64,000 nt of DNA from Clavelina lepadiformis (Eukaryota > Chordata > Ascidiacea > Aplousobranchia > Clavelinidae), in assembly GCF_947623445.1 (NCBI RefSeq), contig NC_135244.1, positions 13,702,860-13,766,859 of the forward strand, read 5' to 3'. How positions within the stretch are numbered: the stretch's first letter is position 1; the number at the start of each line of letters is the position of its first letter. The notes beneath the pieces are model-generated. The model was not told the origin of the DNA. It did not search any database and was given only the letters and a program-made list of their open reading frames with translations. The position numbers were made by a program, and so were the translations under genes. Below, piece after piece: positions 48,885 to 60,174 of this stretch.

Positions 48885-49740
48885 AAGTCATATAATTGGC
48901 ATTTTAATAAGCGATTGTGTGTTCTCCAGTTAGATGAAATGTAATAGTTAGACAGGTGTATGATCCTTGGTTAATCCTGTTATTCAAACATTGAATCCCT
49001 AAACCGACATACTAACCTAGTACATGAGTGTTTTCAAGTAGCTTCGCATTTTAGAGTGTATGAAGTTAGATAGTGTTTGTGGCCAAAAACCTCGGTGGCG
49101 TAGAATATGTTACATATTCTATACATAGCTATGCAAATAACATGTCTTTCGCTGATTGGCTCATATAGGATATAAAAGATTAGGCTTGGTTAAAATCGCT
49201 TTGGTTCCTCTTCCTCTCGGTTTTTACCTTCTCGCTTATTCATCATTCAATTCAATTGATAGCTCTATTCGGATGAGATAATGGATACGAAATTGTTTCT
49301 GATGTGACTATATTTTGGAAAATATAACAATTTAGACTTTATAAATGTTGTGTTGACTTAAAGAAACAATCAGAGATAGCATATGCACCGGAGTCAAAGA
49401 TAAAATAGTCAAGGAGTTCTAAAAGAAAGACCTAAAGCATTTGGCTTTAGGCCAACCTAAAACAATCAACATCGCCATCCACACAATACAAGTGTGCTAT
49501 AAGATCGTAGGTTATGCACGGCAACTAAACCCTCAAAGTAGGCTATATCACCACCACCAAATTACCAAACTTACACTACACACGAACCGGTGGTCTGGTT
49601 GTACGTCACCAACAGAAGTCTGTCAGTCACTCAACAGTAAGCAACAAGCAAGGGAAGGCGTTGCTAATGAAGCAATCATTGCTTAGTGACGCAACTTATA
49701 GTTCCTTTCCTAGTTAGGTCTACAGTCTGGGTGGCAGGAT
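48885..49740. other. between repeat copy A and the hAT relic, nothing recognised
   Basis: Contains a GTTCCTCTTCCTCTCGG pyrimidine tract near 49,204, but no primer-binding site or gag/pol-like coding sequence. Confidence 0.4.
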
Positions 49741-49749
49741 TTTTTCGAT

Positions 49750-51115
49750 CACCTATACTTAACAATGGAAATTGTCGATCCATTTCGAAATTGCAAACGC
49801 TTTAGGCATTGGATTGTAACGATTTCGCTAGTTTCGAACTACCAAGGGAAATTTTTGCTGCTGGAAAAAGTTTTACTGAGGGAGAGTTCATTAAGAAATG
49901 CATGTTGCGTGTAGTTTCTTTCATTTTCCCAAGAGAAATGGAAAATTTTAAAAACGTCAGCCTTTCACTTGCAACTGTACAACGAAGTGTTGAAAATATT
50001 GCAGAGAAATTAACCATTCAGCTACATCAAAAATTAAAGGAATTTTCGTTTTATTTTTGGGCAGTCGACGAAAGTACAGATTGAACTGATACATCACAGC
50101 TTTTGGCGTTTATAAAGAGCATGGATGATAATTTTAACGCAACTGAAGAGCTTACTGGTATGCAATCTATGAAAGGTCGGATAACTGGAAAAGATATCTG
50201 CAGCGCAATTGTTGATTGTGTCACTACAAAACTATTCAGTGATTTCAGTAATTTAGTTGGACTATGTACTGACGGTGCTCCAGCTATGGGCGAAAAAAGG
50301 AATGGAGCAATGTGTTTGCTACAGGAGTTAACCGGCAAAAAAGTAATCACTCATCACTACATTATACACCAACAGGTTTTATGCAGCAAGGTGATAAAAT
50401 ATGACCATGTTATGTCGTTTCGATTGTAAACTACATTCATCATTCACAGGTCTAAGAAACCAAGTATCACCTATTCAAATCGTTTCTTGAAGAAGCGGGT
50501 GCAGAATAGTAGTAGTATACCATAGTGCAGAATAGAGGTAGTGTACCATACCGATGTAAAATGGTTAAGTCGAGCAAAAGTACTAAAACGATTGATTTAT
50601 TACTTAAAAAGACGAAATAATATATTTTTTGGCAACAGAGCCACAAAAGTTTTCCGAGCTAGATGATTCATCTTGGAATGAAGATTTATTTTTCTTTGTG
50701 ACATTAATTCACAATTAAGCCACCTCAATATTAAGCTTCAAGAAAAAGGATCTTATTTTCGATCTTCTTGCTGCAATAAATGGATTCAAAGCAAAGTTAA
50801 GACTTTTCAAAAGTAAACTTCTAAAAGGAACATTGGTACATTTCCTAAAATGTTCAAAGCGTATTTCGCAAGAGAGGCATCAGCAGGAATTAAATACCCT
50901 GAACAAATTTAACACCTTACTGAAGATTTTAACAACAGGCTTTCTCTTTCTAATGAAGAAAAACTACAGCTAAATATCATCGAAAACCCATTTGCAATAG
51001 ATCCCGAAGAAGCCCCTCCACACTTGTAAATGGAGACTATTGATTTGCAAACTTCATCTGTATACAAAAGAAAACAAGAAGAAAGCAGTTTGCAAGACTT
51101 TTACAAGTGTTAATG
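49750..51115 (+). pseudogene. decayed hAT transposase of the GTF2IRD2/ZBED-like group
   Basis: The plus strand reads ELPREIFAAGKSFTEGEFIK, FWAVDESTD, then an in-frame TGA (about 50,082). It continues TDTSQLLAFIKSMDDNFNATEEL, SMKGRITGKDI, LVGLCTDGAPAMGEKRNG and HYIIHQQVLCSK. These are the usual core motifs of this hAT group in order. After 50,430 the frame is broken repeatedly. A 27-bp tandem duplication (GTGCAGAATAG...ACCATA) lies at about 50,500-50,550. Weak remnants continue (FKSFLEEAGAE, DSSWNEDLFFFVTLIHN, LLAAINGFKAKLRLFKSKL). The N-terminal finger and the C-terminal dimerisation domain are not recognisable. Dead copy, no TIRs identified. Confidence 0.82.
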
Positions 51116-52961
51116 AATGCAAATGAAAGGAAAAAAACACAATGATGATGACATTTTAGGAATTAGCGTTGTGTTCTACCGCATCATAGCGGACAGGTTG
51201 GCGAACGCTACAGTGTTATAGGTTATAATATGGAACATCGTCATTTTCATCGTTGTAGCAACTAAGCTTCAGTAATCAAAATAAATTCCAAAATAATAAG
51301 AAACTGACTTTTATGACTTGACTTTTATGGCAGAGTAAAGATGGTGCAAACATTTGCATGAACGACCATTCGATACAGTTATCGTTCGTAATATACATAT
51401 TCTTTAGTAGTTTAGTTCGTTAAAGCTGTGATATTTTGATGTATTCTTCATTCTTTGGGCATAGACACTACACTACACTGCCATATTTACATGGTAGAGT
51501 ACTCTGCGGTCCAGTACTTGCGGGGGTTATTTTATTAATAATATTGTATTTTAAGCGCATATGTGCCAAATTTAGCTTTATGAACTCCAACACTATTTTG
51601 TTTAGGGTTGCGTTGAGGGGAGCCAAAAAGCTTTAAAACTTGGTTTTAAAATTCCCGACCTTGTCTACGCTACCCAAAATGCGCCAAACGCAAAAATTTA
51701 ATATTTCTGCCCCTCAAATATCGTTTTAAAACGCCTTAAACGAAATGTATATTCATGTTTATGTGGACAACACAGCAGCCGAATAATAGTTTTCACATTT
51801 GACACACCTTGTACAACTTGTAAGGTCGTATACATTGAATTTGAAACACCATAAACCCATCTTTTAATCTTTTGCATTTTTCTGTGTAAGTTGTAGAATG
51901 TAGATGATAAGTAGTAGCAAACAAGGAAATGCAACAAATGAAAAAGAAAACGTTAGGCTCGTGAGGGTTATGGCCCAATGCCCCCTCCCAAACGAATACG
52001 CTAGTGTGAGGATGAAATAGTATTTAAGAGGGTAAACGACAGAATCTCTGAAAATGTTTTAAGACTTCAACGTTTTTCTGAACAGCATTTTTACGTCAAT
52101 TGCTGAAATAGATTTGTCCCAAAAATATGCAGAAAAAATCTATACAATGCAATAGTAGGCTACACTACGATTAGTGACATCAACGAAATTCTAATGCTTG
52201 TCTTAGGAACCGTGGCCCTTACTCACTTCACAATGAGCTTTGTAATACTAGGCCTATTTACTTTGAACATCTACTTTAGACAACGTGGATAACCTTATTT
52301 TGCTTTTATAACTCAAACAAGAAGTGAACAACTCTGTATCAGCAACTGCAGTGCTTAATTTTTATTGTTGGCAGTAGGATCTTTAGAATCTTTCACTCGA
52401 TGCTTTATAACCACGAGAACGACAAGCAACCTGTCGTGTTTCACGATCAGACAATTATGTTCTTGACTTTGATCATTGGTATTTAACTGGCTGTCTGGAG
52501 CGTTCACGTCATAACATCGTATAGATAATTAATAGGCAGTATTGCAGTGGTTATTGTAACAACATAGGCGATGAGGAGTCGCAAAGGTTATAAAGATGGA
52601 ATGAAGAAAGAGACGTGGAAACACCTATGGTCCCCAAAAATTGACTTCGTCATAGAGGAGCATTGTCCCAATTTTGGTCTCCTCCGTAAATAAGTTAGCC
52701 TTAGCAAGTCCTTTTTGGGTCATCGACGTGTGGAGGCGACTTTTGATTAGTTTTAGTTTAAAAAAAGCATTTATGGTCATTTGTGGCACAATGTAGCCTG
52801 CCAGAAAATTGGTGGAAGTCCCAAAATTGTGGGCCCTAAACCCGGTCCCGCTATATTAACACGTTAATTTTTAATATAGTATCTATGCTTTGAGGGGCTA
52901 TGTTGCAAATTTGCAACATTCTATGACCTCCTGCCCAAAATTCCTTTATAACCATCCAGAG
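51116..52961. other. intergenic, nothing recognised
   Basis: No supported exon or element ends. Confidence 0.35.
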
Positions 52962-53471
52962 TGTAATGAAATGAAATGAAATGGCGCCTTAACCTGTAAG
53001 GTTCACCACTTCACTACAATGTTTGTTAGTAGAATTGTTTATTGCGCTCGATGGTATATGAGTGTCATAAGGTCGTTGTCTGCTTTTCTCAATCTTATAA
53101 TTAATTGTTCACCTTAACGAATTATTGTCTTGTGAAGGTGACAACAAATTTGTCTAACTAGACACTGAACTTCTTCAAATTGAATTCAAGAATGGTTACA
53201 CAGGAATGACAACTGTATATACTGATTATATTGAAGCTTCTTTGAACGAATACATTTAGATAAAACATTGTGACAGCAACAGCATAAAGACGTACATGTT
53301 GCGGCGTTGATCGTAATAACAAGAAGACTGATAAGTGATAACTCATAATGCACGCACATTAAGCAGGAAGTAATCGATTACGTCACAAAGTGTTATGCTT
53401 CGCTGATTCGATAGACGAGAATTCTATGTCTTACACAATCTTATGTTACATTAATTTATAATATTATCACA
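52962..53471. repeat. direct repeat 4, copy B
   Basis: Longer copy of the repeat at 48471-48884, with about 100 extra bases (roughly 53,110-53,205). Same orientation, 4.5 kb downstream. Confidence 0.8.
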
Positions 53472-53589
53472 CAGAGTGATAATATTTTTAATATATTAGA
53501 TTTTTCCTACCGCTGAAAGTTAATTTGGTCCCGACTATGAGGCGCCGTTAAATAAAGAAGAATTTTTTGTTAAAGCACGTTTTCCTAAG

Positions 53590-53800
53590 CCAACAGTTTT
53601 CAAATCAGCATGATTTACATTGAATTGATTTGATTTAAAATAAATCGTTCCAATATAATTAAATCGTTTTGATTTAACATAAATCCTTTCGATACAATTT
53701 TGTTTAAATCAGGGCGATTTTTTTGAATCGAAAAGAAAAGATTCCGATATAACTAAATAAGTTCGATTTAATGTAAATCATCCTGACTTAACAAATATTG
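53590..53800. repeat. imperfect GATTTAA/AAATCG repeats
   Basis: Multiple alternating GATTTAA and AAATC(G) motifs in both orientations, able to form short hairpins. Origin unclear; possibly the remnant of a MITE. Confidence 0.5.
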
Positions 53801-53873
53801 GCCTACAGGAAAACATGTTCTGACGAAAACTTATTTTTTGCCTAACGGCGCCAAACACCTCAGACTCTTAGAG

Positions 53874-55003
53874 CAGGGGTGGGCAAACTACGGCCCGCGG
53901 TCCCATTTTATGCGGCCCGCCGGCACTTGCAGAAACTCCTACTCATCACTAGGGCAACCAAAAGTCAATATGGTCAATTTTTTTTTACCTGCTCAGAATG
54001 CTATGAAACAAGCACAAAACAAATTTCAGCTTTCTACGACGTGTGGTATAGAAGTTATTAGGTCAGATAAAGTCAAAATGTTACGTTAGGTCAAAATACG
54101 GTCAAATTGTTTCGTTAGGTCTTTTTTTTAGGTCAAAATCTATTAAACTTGTAATTTTGTAACCATTTTGTAATATTATTCTTCCGTTTTTCTCTTTTCT
54201 TGTACCGCAAACAATTCCAGTCCCGCAAATTTTACTTAGAACCAAAGACACAAAGAGAGGGAAGGCTTTTCAGCGCGTTTGGTGACGTCACGATGTGACA
54301 GCATTGCATTTGAAACTGCAAGTTGTCAATCTTAATACGCAGAAACGAAAAAAAAGTCAACACTAGAAAAGCATTTTGTCATTTTTAAATGCAGCTTTAG
54401 ATTAGAAAGTTGCTGTAGACAGTGTAGAGACTATCAGTATAGCGTTTTTCAAAATAAGGTAAAAATTTAAACGTTTTAGGTCAAAATAAGGTCAAAATGT
54501 AAACTTTTTAGGTCAAAATAAGGTCAAAATGTAAACTTTTTAGGTCAAAATGAGGTCAAAATTTGCAAATTTTAAGGTCAAAAAACTGGTTGCCCTACTC
54601 ATCACTTATTGTTTTAATTAAACAGGTTACATGACAAAATATTATTCCCTTTACGAGTGTGTTTTTCTCTTCACTTTCAGTGCGTTAAACACACACACGT
54701 CAGTCGCGCATGTATTGCAACATGCTTTCAGCAACTAGCCGTACACTTCTCACGCATTGTTTGATTCAATTGTTTGATCATAAAATACAAATACGGTAGC
54801 GGCGGCTACCGTAGGCCTTTGTGATGAAGATTGCGTAGCTTTAAACGTAACTGAGTGTGAAATGCAAAAATTGTGTTTAATATGAATATGCGTTTATTTA
54901 CACACCGGGTAAATTTTCCTACTTTGTAATGAGAGTGTGCGGCCCGCCGGCTGCAACATTTTTTCAAATGTGGCCCTCAGTACAAAAAGTTTGCCCACCC
55001 CTG
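53874..55003. mobile_element. hAT element (CAGGGGTGGGCAAAC) hosting a nested element
   Basis: Ends are CAGGGGTGGGCAAACTACGG and the inverted AAAGTTTGCCCACCCCTG. A perfect 8-bp duplication TCTTAGAG lies at 53866-53873 and 55004-55011. Both ends also share GCGGCCCGCCGGC. Non-coding. Another element (53950-54597) is inserted inside; without it the host is about 470 bp. Confidence 0.94.
53950..54597. mobile_element. nested hAT MITE with internal 32-bp tandem repeats
   Basis: Ends are TAGGGCAACCA and TGGTTGCCCTA. A perfect 8-bp duplication CTCATCAC lies at 53942-53949 and 54598-54605, within the host element. It contains about 4 tandem 32-bp units (TAGGTCAAAATAAGGTCAAA...) at 54,450-54,580 and scattered GGTCAAAAT words elsewhere. 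It is younger than its host by position. Confidence 0.93.
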
Positions 55004-55321
55004 TCTTAGAGGGTTAAAATATCATCATATGAGATACTTCCGTTTAATTTTGCTGCAACAAAGCTTCGACCAGGGTGGGTCTACATAACTTAGCTTCCAA
55101 AGTTGATAACGAAAAATGAACCATATGTTACTAAATATACCTTTCAAGGCTGCCACTCGTAGGGATTTTACCCTACGGTAGGGTTTTTTGGCCCCTTGTA
55201 GGGTGTAGGGTGACCCTACGGGTTTTTCACCTTTATTCATAGATTTCCTTTTGTTTAAAGTAAAATAAAAATTAATTCAAATAATAAATTTACTGAATAA
55301 TGACAAAAACATAGTCTAAGC

Positions 55322-55510
55322 CAGGGGTGGCCAAACTGCGGCTCTTTAATGAATTAGCATTGTTGAATTAGACATGCATTTTCCCGGTCTAGACGAGTTG
55401 TTTGATCAGATTATGAAACAATGCGTTCTACCTCATGTAGTAACAATGGACTCATTGTTGTAACAATGGACACTTTAGTTAAGTAAATTGTCAGATTGAA
55501 GCTGTACGTC
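55322..55510 (-). mobile_element. truncated MITE of the 10,313-10,685 family
   Basis: Begins CAGGGGTGGCCAAACTGCGG and follows the reverse complement of the 10.3-kb MITE through CATGCATTTTCCCGGTC to GTCAGATTGAAGCTGTACGTC, with internal deletions. The far terminus is missing. The same piece occurs in the 4.3-kb relative of the host element, so the insertion predates the split of those copies. Confidence 0.8.
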
Positions 55511-55751
55511 AGGGATGACCTAGTTTTAAGTCTTGGTTATGGTTATACTAATAATTGTAAATTGCAAAAAGAGTTGGAGAAGCCCAGCAGGTGGAGACTG
55601 GAGAGTGAGACTGTGAGACAGCAGATGAGCAGAATCAGCAGATTGAACAGACAGGATTACAGGAATCAAGTGATCTTGTTTTAATCAAGTCAAGTGATCT
55701 TGAATATGATACTTTTATCATTAAATTACAATTATTCTGGTTGTTGACAAG

Positions 55752-56309
55752 TTGACAACGGTAATGCCCAAAGAGGTGAGATCCAAAAATTCTAGGTTTC
55801 GGTCGCTAAGCTACAGAAAAGAATGGGAAAAGGAAAACTGGGCACAAGGATGGTTAAAAGTTTCGTCTCAGGGAGCATCAAAAGCATTTTGTCAATTTTG
55901 TGACAAGAACATTCTTGCTGGGAAATCAGAACTAATGAGGCATGTAAAAACTGCTCAACATTGTCAAAATGCTGCACAAGTTCTTGGAAGCACATCGATG
56001 GAGCAATATGTCACAAGTAGTCAAGGCTGCATCAAAGCTGAATTAAATACTGTGGCCTTAATTGCAAGACGCAATATTTCTTTCAATTTCATGTCATACA
56101 TGGTACCAACCCTGAAGCATATTGCTAGTGATTCCAAAGCAATAAAAGATATGACCTCTGGTCGGACAAAAACAACATATCTACTAACAGAATGTCTAGC
56201 TGTTGATGCTCATGAAAGGTTAATTCAAGAGCTACAAGAAGCTAAAGGCTTTTCAATTCTCTGTGATAAAGCATCAGATATATCAATTACAGTTATACCA
56301 ACTCATTAG
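55752..56309 (+). pseudogene. BED-finger N-terminal fragment of a hAT transposase
   Basis: 185 codons. FRSLSYRKEWEKENWAQGWL leads into FCQFCDKNILAGKSELMRHV (a C-x2-C...H-x5-H type BED/C2H2 finger). Then ARRNISFNFMSYMVPTLKHI and GFSILCDKASDIS follow, the beginning of the hAT catalytic core. The frame ends after ITVIPTH, and the rest of the transposase is deleted. The finger and start codon are intact, so a short DNA-binding protein could in principle be made, possibly acting on related element ends. Confidence 0.8.
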
Positions 56310-56528
56310 GCTAAAAAGGGAAACACAATTAGTGGAAACACAAACGTCAGTAAATGTTGAACTACTTTAGTTCTGGTGCTTTTGAACTGAAACTAAATTA
56401 GTTATAAAGTGCCATAAAACTGCCAAAATTTCTTTTTTTTTTGTTCAAACTGCGTAGGGAGATGTAGGTTTTTTTAGGTGTGCTGGTAGGGTTAATTTCT
56501 TTTTTTGAGTGGCAACACTGATACCTTT

Positions 56529-58467
56529 ATACGAAGTAAATAATTTTTACACGCCATGTAAGTATGTGACGTGTGGTCATAACTGCTGTTAGATTTCTAA
56601 GCTTCCATTCGGCGTTTATTTAACTTGTTTCTCAAATCTCATTGCTAAAACCTTAGTGTTTTAGGATCCGTTGTGCTTTTGCTCACCAACCTAACAGCCC
56701 GACTGGAAAGTGCGGCAGTTTTTGACAAGAAATCGTGCGTTCAGAGACGCAAATTTTGGCGTTTACTGAAACCTCAATTGTCAATTCTTTGTTTACTTAT
56801 AATAAATTAGCGTTCAAACAACCAAAGTTTTCTTTGTTTGTTTATTATAAATCGACGCAGATAACAAGCATACTCTTGCATATTTTACGTCGCATGCTTC
56901 GTTGCCCTCGAATCTAGGCCTACAGACGTCATATCGCCCAAGTACAGATCGAAGGATTCAAACCACTGCAAAATAACATAGCAACATATTTTCAATTTTT
57001 TTATCTCAAATTCATGTTCTAATCATCTGGTTGAAATCCTTGCAATCGAATACCCAGAATGCTTGTAATTTGCAAAAAGAATCAAAGTAGGTCAACAATT
57101 TCCATTGTTTAGTAGGCTATAGGCGATTGAAAAAATTTTGCTACCGAAAGAATTGCGGCAATAACTTGGAAAGGGTCTATTATCATGAAATAATTTCAAC
57201 TCTGGCCTTGGCATAGCAGTGCAAAAGTAAAGAAGAGTCAGAGACTCGTCTTTTAGACATTGTGCAGGTTCCTAGCCTATTGATATTGACATACAACGTG
57301 TACAATTTTCAGCAGTTTTTTGATTTGTTTGTGTATCGAATTGCATGAATTTGGAACTATCCACCAGGACAACTGAACTGCAGAAGTATTCGTCAGTATT
57401 GGATTATTACTTCCACTCGCATAGGACGTTCGCTGGGCATATGATAACGTCAACAGCTTTTTGATGACTAACTCTAATTTTCGGGTGTCTAATACTCTTT
57501 CACTTCGAATTGAACGCATGAATGGAAGGAGGTATGAGGTAATAGAAAATAAATTATGACCTGACAATTCCTCGACACTTGATCTTGATATGGGAGTGCA
57601 AAAGTAAAAGAGGCCCTAATTTTCAATATTATTGCAGCATAGTTCTCAGTTGCATGTGTTTTAATCACAGTTTTAATCTTGTCAGTCAGCATATTGTCTT
57701 TGTTTATTAATTGCAGCTGTTTTATGGAAACATTCAGGTGTGCCGTTTTAGAGAGTTTTATTCAATTGAAAAATGTTCTTGTACAACTCCCTTCTGGAGA
57801 GTCTGTATGATTATGATGTGCTGGATTTCTCCGGCACAGAATTACAGTTTTACCTTATCTTTTATATTATAAGTATTACATTGGTAAGGCTGAAATTTTA
57901 GTATATATTTATTGGCGCATTAATCTGGCGCACTGAAAGGAAAATTTCCAGTAAGGGTGCGACTGAGAGCTCAAATATCATGCCCACACCCTGGCCACAG
58001 AAACTGAATGCCAGAGTGCAAGTGATGACCATGTTTCTTTGATGCCATTGTGACGTTAAAATTGCTGTTGTGATAAAGTAATGGCCCTAAAGTTAGGTTT
58101 TACTTATTTCTGTTACATTTAAAGCAGAGCTCCCTTAACTTCGCTAGCAACACAATATTCATGTGTATGAGACTAATTATGGTACTGTTCTCATAACTAT
58201 TCATTGCAGTACAGCACTTCAGTGCAGTTTTTATCAATGCTTTGTGTAAACTACAAGAAAGCAAAATATTCTAGATTGAAAATACACTACAAAGTAGTTT
58301 TTGCAGAACTTGAAACTCGAAATGCTGTCATTGCATAATTACATTGACGTTGCCTTACTTTTTCAGTTCTTCGTGAAGTGTAATGTTTAACTACAGAGAC
58401 CTGATGTGTTTCCGATAGGCTAGCATACTATACTTACTTAGTGGTTCTTCCCGTTTGCTTGATAACT
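56529..58467. other. upstream of PRPF38A, no gene supported
   Basis: A minus-strand frame at 57,277-57,567 has no recognisable domain. A short repeat shared with 22,690-22,780 lies at 56,800-56,920. No clear core promoter was seen near 58,400. Confidence 0.35.
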
Positions 58468-60132
58468 ATGGCAAATCGAACAGTAAAGGATGCGCACACT
58501 ATAAAGGGAACCAATCCCCAATATCTTGTGGAAAAAATTATTCGTTCACGAATTTATGATAGTCGCTACTGGAAAGAGGAATGTTTTGCCCTTTCTGGTA
58601 AGTATTGTTATGTTTAATGTATTATTATGCTTCATGATAATTACATTAAACTCCAGGCAATTACCCATTTTATGTAAATAGCCTGTCAGTTCAACTTTGG
58701 TGTGACAGAAACTGTGTGGAAACTTTAGAAGTTAAAATAATTTTGGATCAATTTTGTAGCGGAGCTGTTGGTAGATAAGGCTATGGAACTGAAGTATGCT
58801 GGAGGAGTTTATGGTGGGAATATAAAGCCAACACCTTTTCTCTGTCTCATCCTGAAGATGTTACAGATTCAACCAGACAAAGACATTATTGTAGAATTTA
58901 TACGAAATGAAGATTTTAAGTATGAACCACGTTTTTGTTTTGTATGGAGGTGACCACGTACCCACAGTCTTACGGTACAATTTTGTAACGATGGAAATCA
59001 AAGTACTGTTATTTATAAGCAGTTTACTATTTGTATTTCAGGTATGTTCGATGTTTGGGTGCATTTTATATGCGATTAACTGGAACTTCTCTGGACAGCT
59101 ATAAATATCTTGAACCTTTACTAAATGATTTTCGAAAAATAAAACTGCAAAACAGAGATGGTTGTAAGTATATATATTATTTATTGCCGTTAGCAAACGC
59201 TAATGAAAGGCTGTTTTTTCTTTTGATATCAGTGGCTAGAATTGATTCTAAATGACTTATCTAATTATGTAAACAGCATTTTTCATCAAACACATGGATG
59301 AATACGTGGATGATCTTTTAAGAGAAGAACGTTACTGCGATGTCATTTTACCTCGCATACAGGTTTTGTTAATAATTAATATTTGCTGTGCAGACATCAT
59401 TGATTGGCATTTCATCTATAGCTGCATATTTTCTTTTTTCAATTTAATTGAAGAAACGGCAAGTTCTAGAAGAAATAGAACAGCTGGAACCTAGAATATC
59501 TGCATTGGATGATGATTTAGATGACTTGGGTGAATCTTCAGATGAAGAGGAGCCCATGCCTGTGGAAGTACCAAGTCGCTACTCATCATCTCATAGAAGG
59601 AGGAGTCCCTCTCCTATACGGTCTGTGATGGTGACTGATTAAACACACTTCCAGTGAAAATCTAATATGATGTTTCTGTGAATGTCTAGTGACAGGTATC
59701 GTCGTTCTCCTTCACCTAAGTACAGACGATCTCGAAGTCGATCACCTAAAAGAAGAAGGCGAAGGTTGTTTAATGAGCACTTCATCCTCAAGATTTGGGA
59801 TATCCATGTTAACAGATTTTTTTGTTTGCAATCTTGTTATAGCCGCACACCCCCGCGAAGACACCGATCACGTGAGCGAGATCGGCCGCGTTCGCCTCCA
59901 AGATCGCATCACCACCATCATTCCAAACATCACGATGATGACAGCAGGTAAGTAGATGCCCCACTTTAGGGGTGTTAACTGTTGTGATACTTTTGCCTCA
60001 TGCTTTAATTTTTTTAGGTCAAGTAAAAAGAGCAAACGTAGCAAGAAAGACAAAGGAGATAAAGCAAGAGACTTTGAAATAAAAGAAGCCAATGAACTGA
60101 GGGCTAAACTTGGATTAAAACCACTAAAGTAA
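58468..60132 (+). CDS. PRPF38A: PRPF38A, pre-mRNA splicing factor 38A
   Basis: Eight exons: 58468-58597, 58760-58919, 59042-59163, 59277-59362, 59454-59620, 59690-59764, 59843-59947 and 60018-60132. They give 319 aa (human: 312). The start MANRTVKDAHTIKGTNPQYL is nearly identical to the human protein. GGVYGGNIKPTPFLCLILKM, EDFKYVRCLGAFYMRLTG and the acidic coiled segment LEEIEQLEPRISALDDDLDD follow in order. The tail is Arg/Ser-rich (RRSRSRSPKRR, HRSRERDRPRSPPR) and ends FEIKEANELRAKLGLKPLK. PRP38 proteins join the spliceosomal B complex and are needed for its activation; the folded N-terminal domain holds MFAP1 and Snu23 in the human complex. The exon 5 donor (CG|GTCTGT) is weak but is the only one keeping phase. 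AATAAA at 60,407 lies inside the convergent MTREX gene. Confidence 0.96.
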
Positions 60133-60174
60133 CCAAATCCTCATGTATTGCGCAGAGAAATAAGAAAATACAAC

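Larger units (their letters stand above)
55145..56520 (+). mobile_element. hAT derivative with BED-finger ORF (CAAGGCTGCCACTC ends)
   Basis: 1.38 kb. Ends are CAAGGCTGCCACTCGTAGGG and the inverted GAGTGGCAACACTG. A perfect 8-bp duplication ATACCTTT lies at 55137-55144 and 56521-56528. Subterminal hairpin-forming GTAGGGTGACCCTACGGG. It carries an N-terminal transposase fragment (55752-56309) and a truncated MITE (55322-55510). An internally deleted derivative of an autonomous hAT element. Confidence 0.92.

Noticed and set aside
48471..53471. Complete LTR retrotransposon
   Set aside because: The repeats are direct and end TG...CA, but there is no target duplication, primer-binding site, polypurine tract or gag/pol-like coding.
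54450..54580. CRISPR-like array of 32-bp repeats
   Set aside because: Units are head-to-tail tandem repeats without unique spacers, in a eukaryotic MITE.
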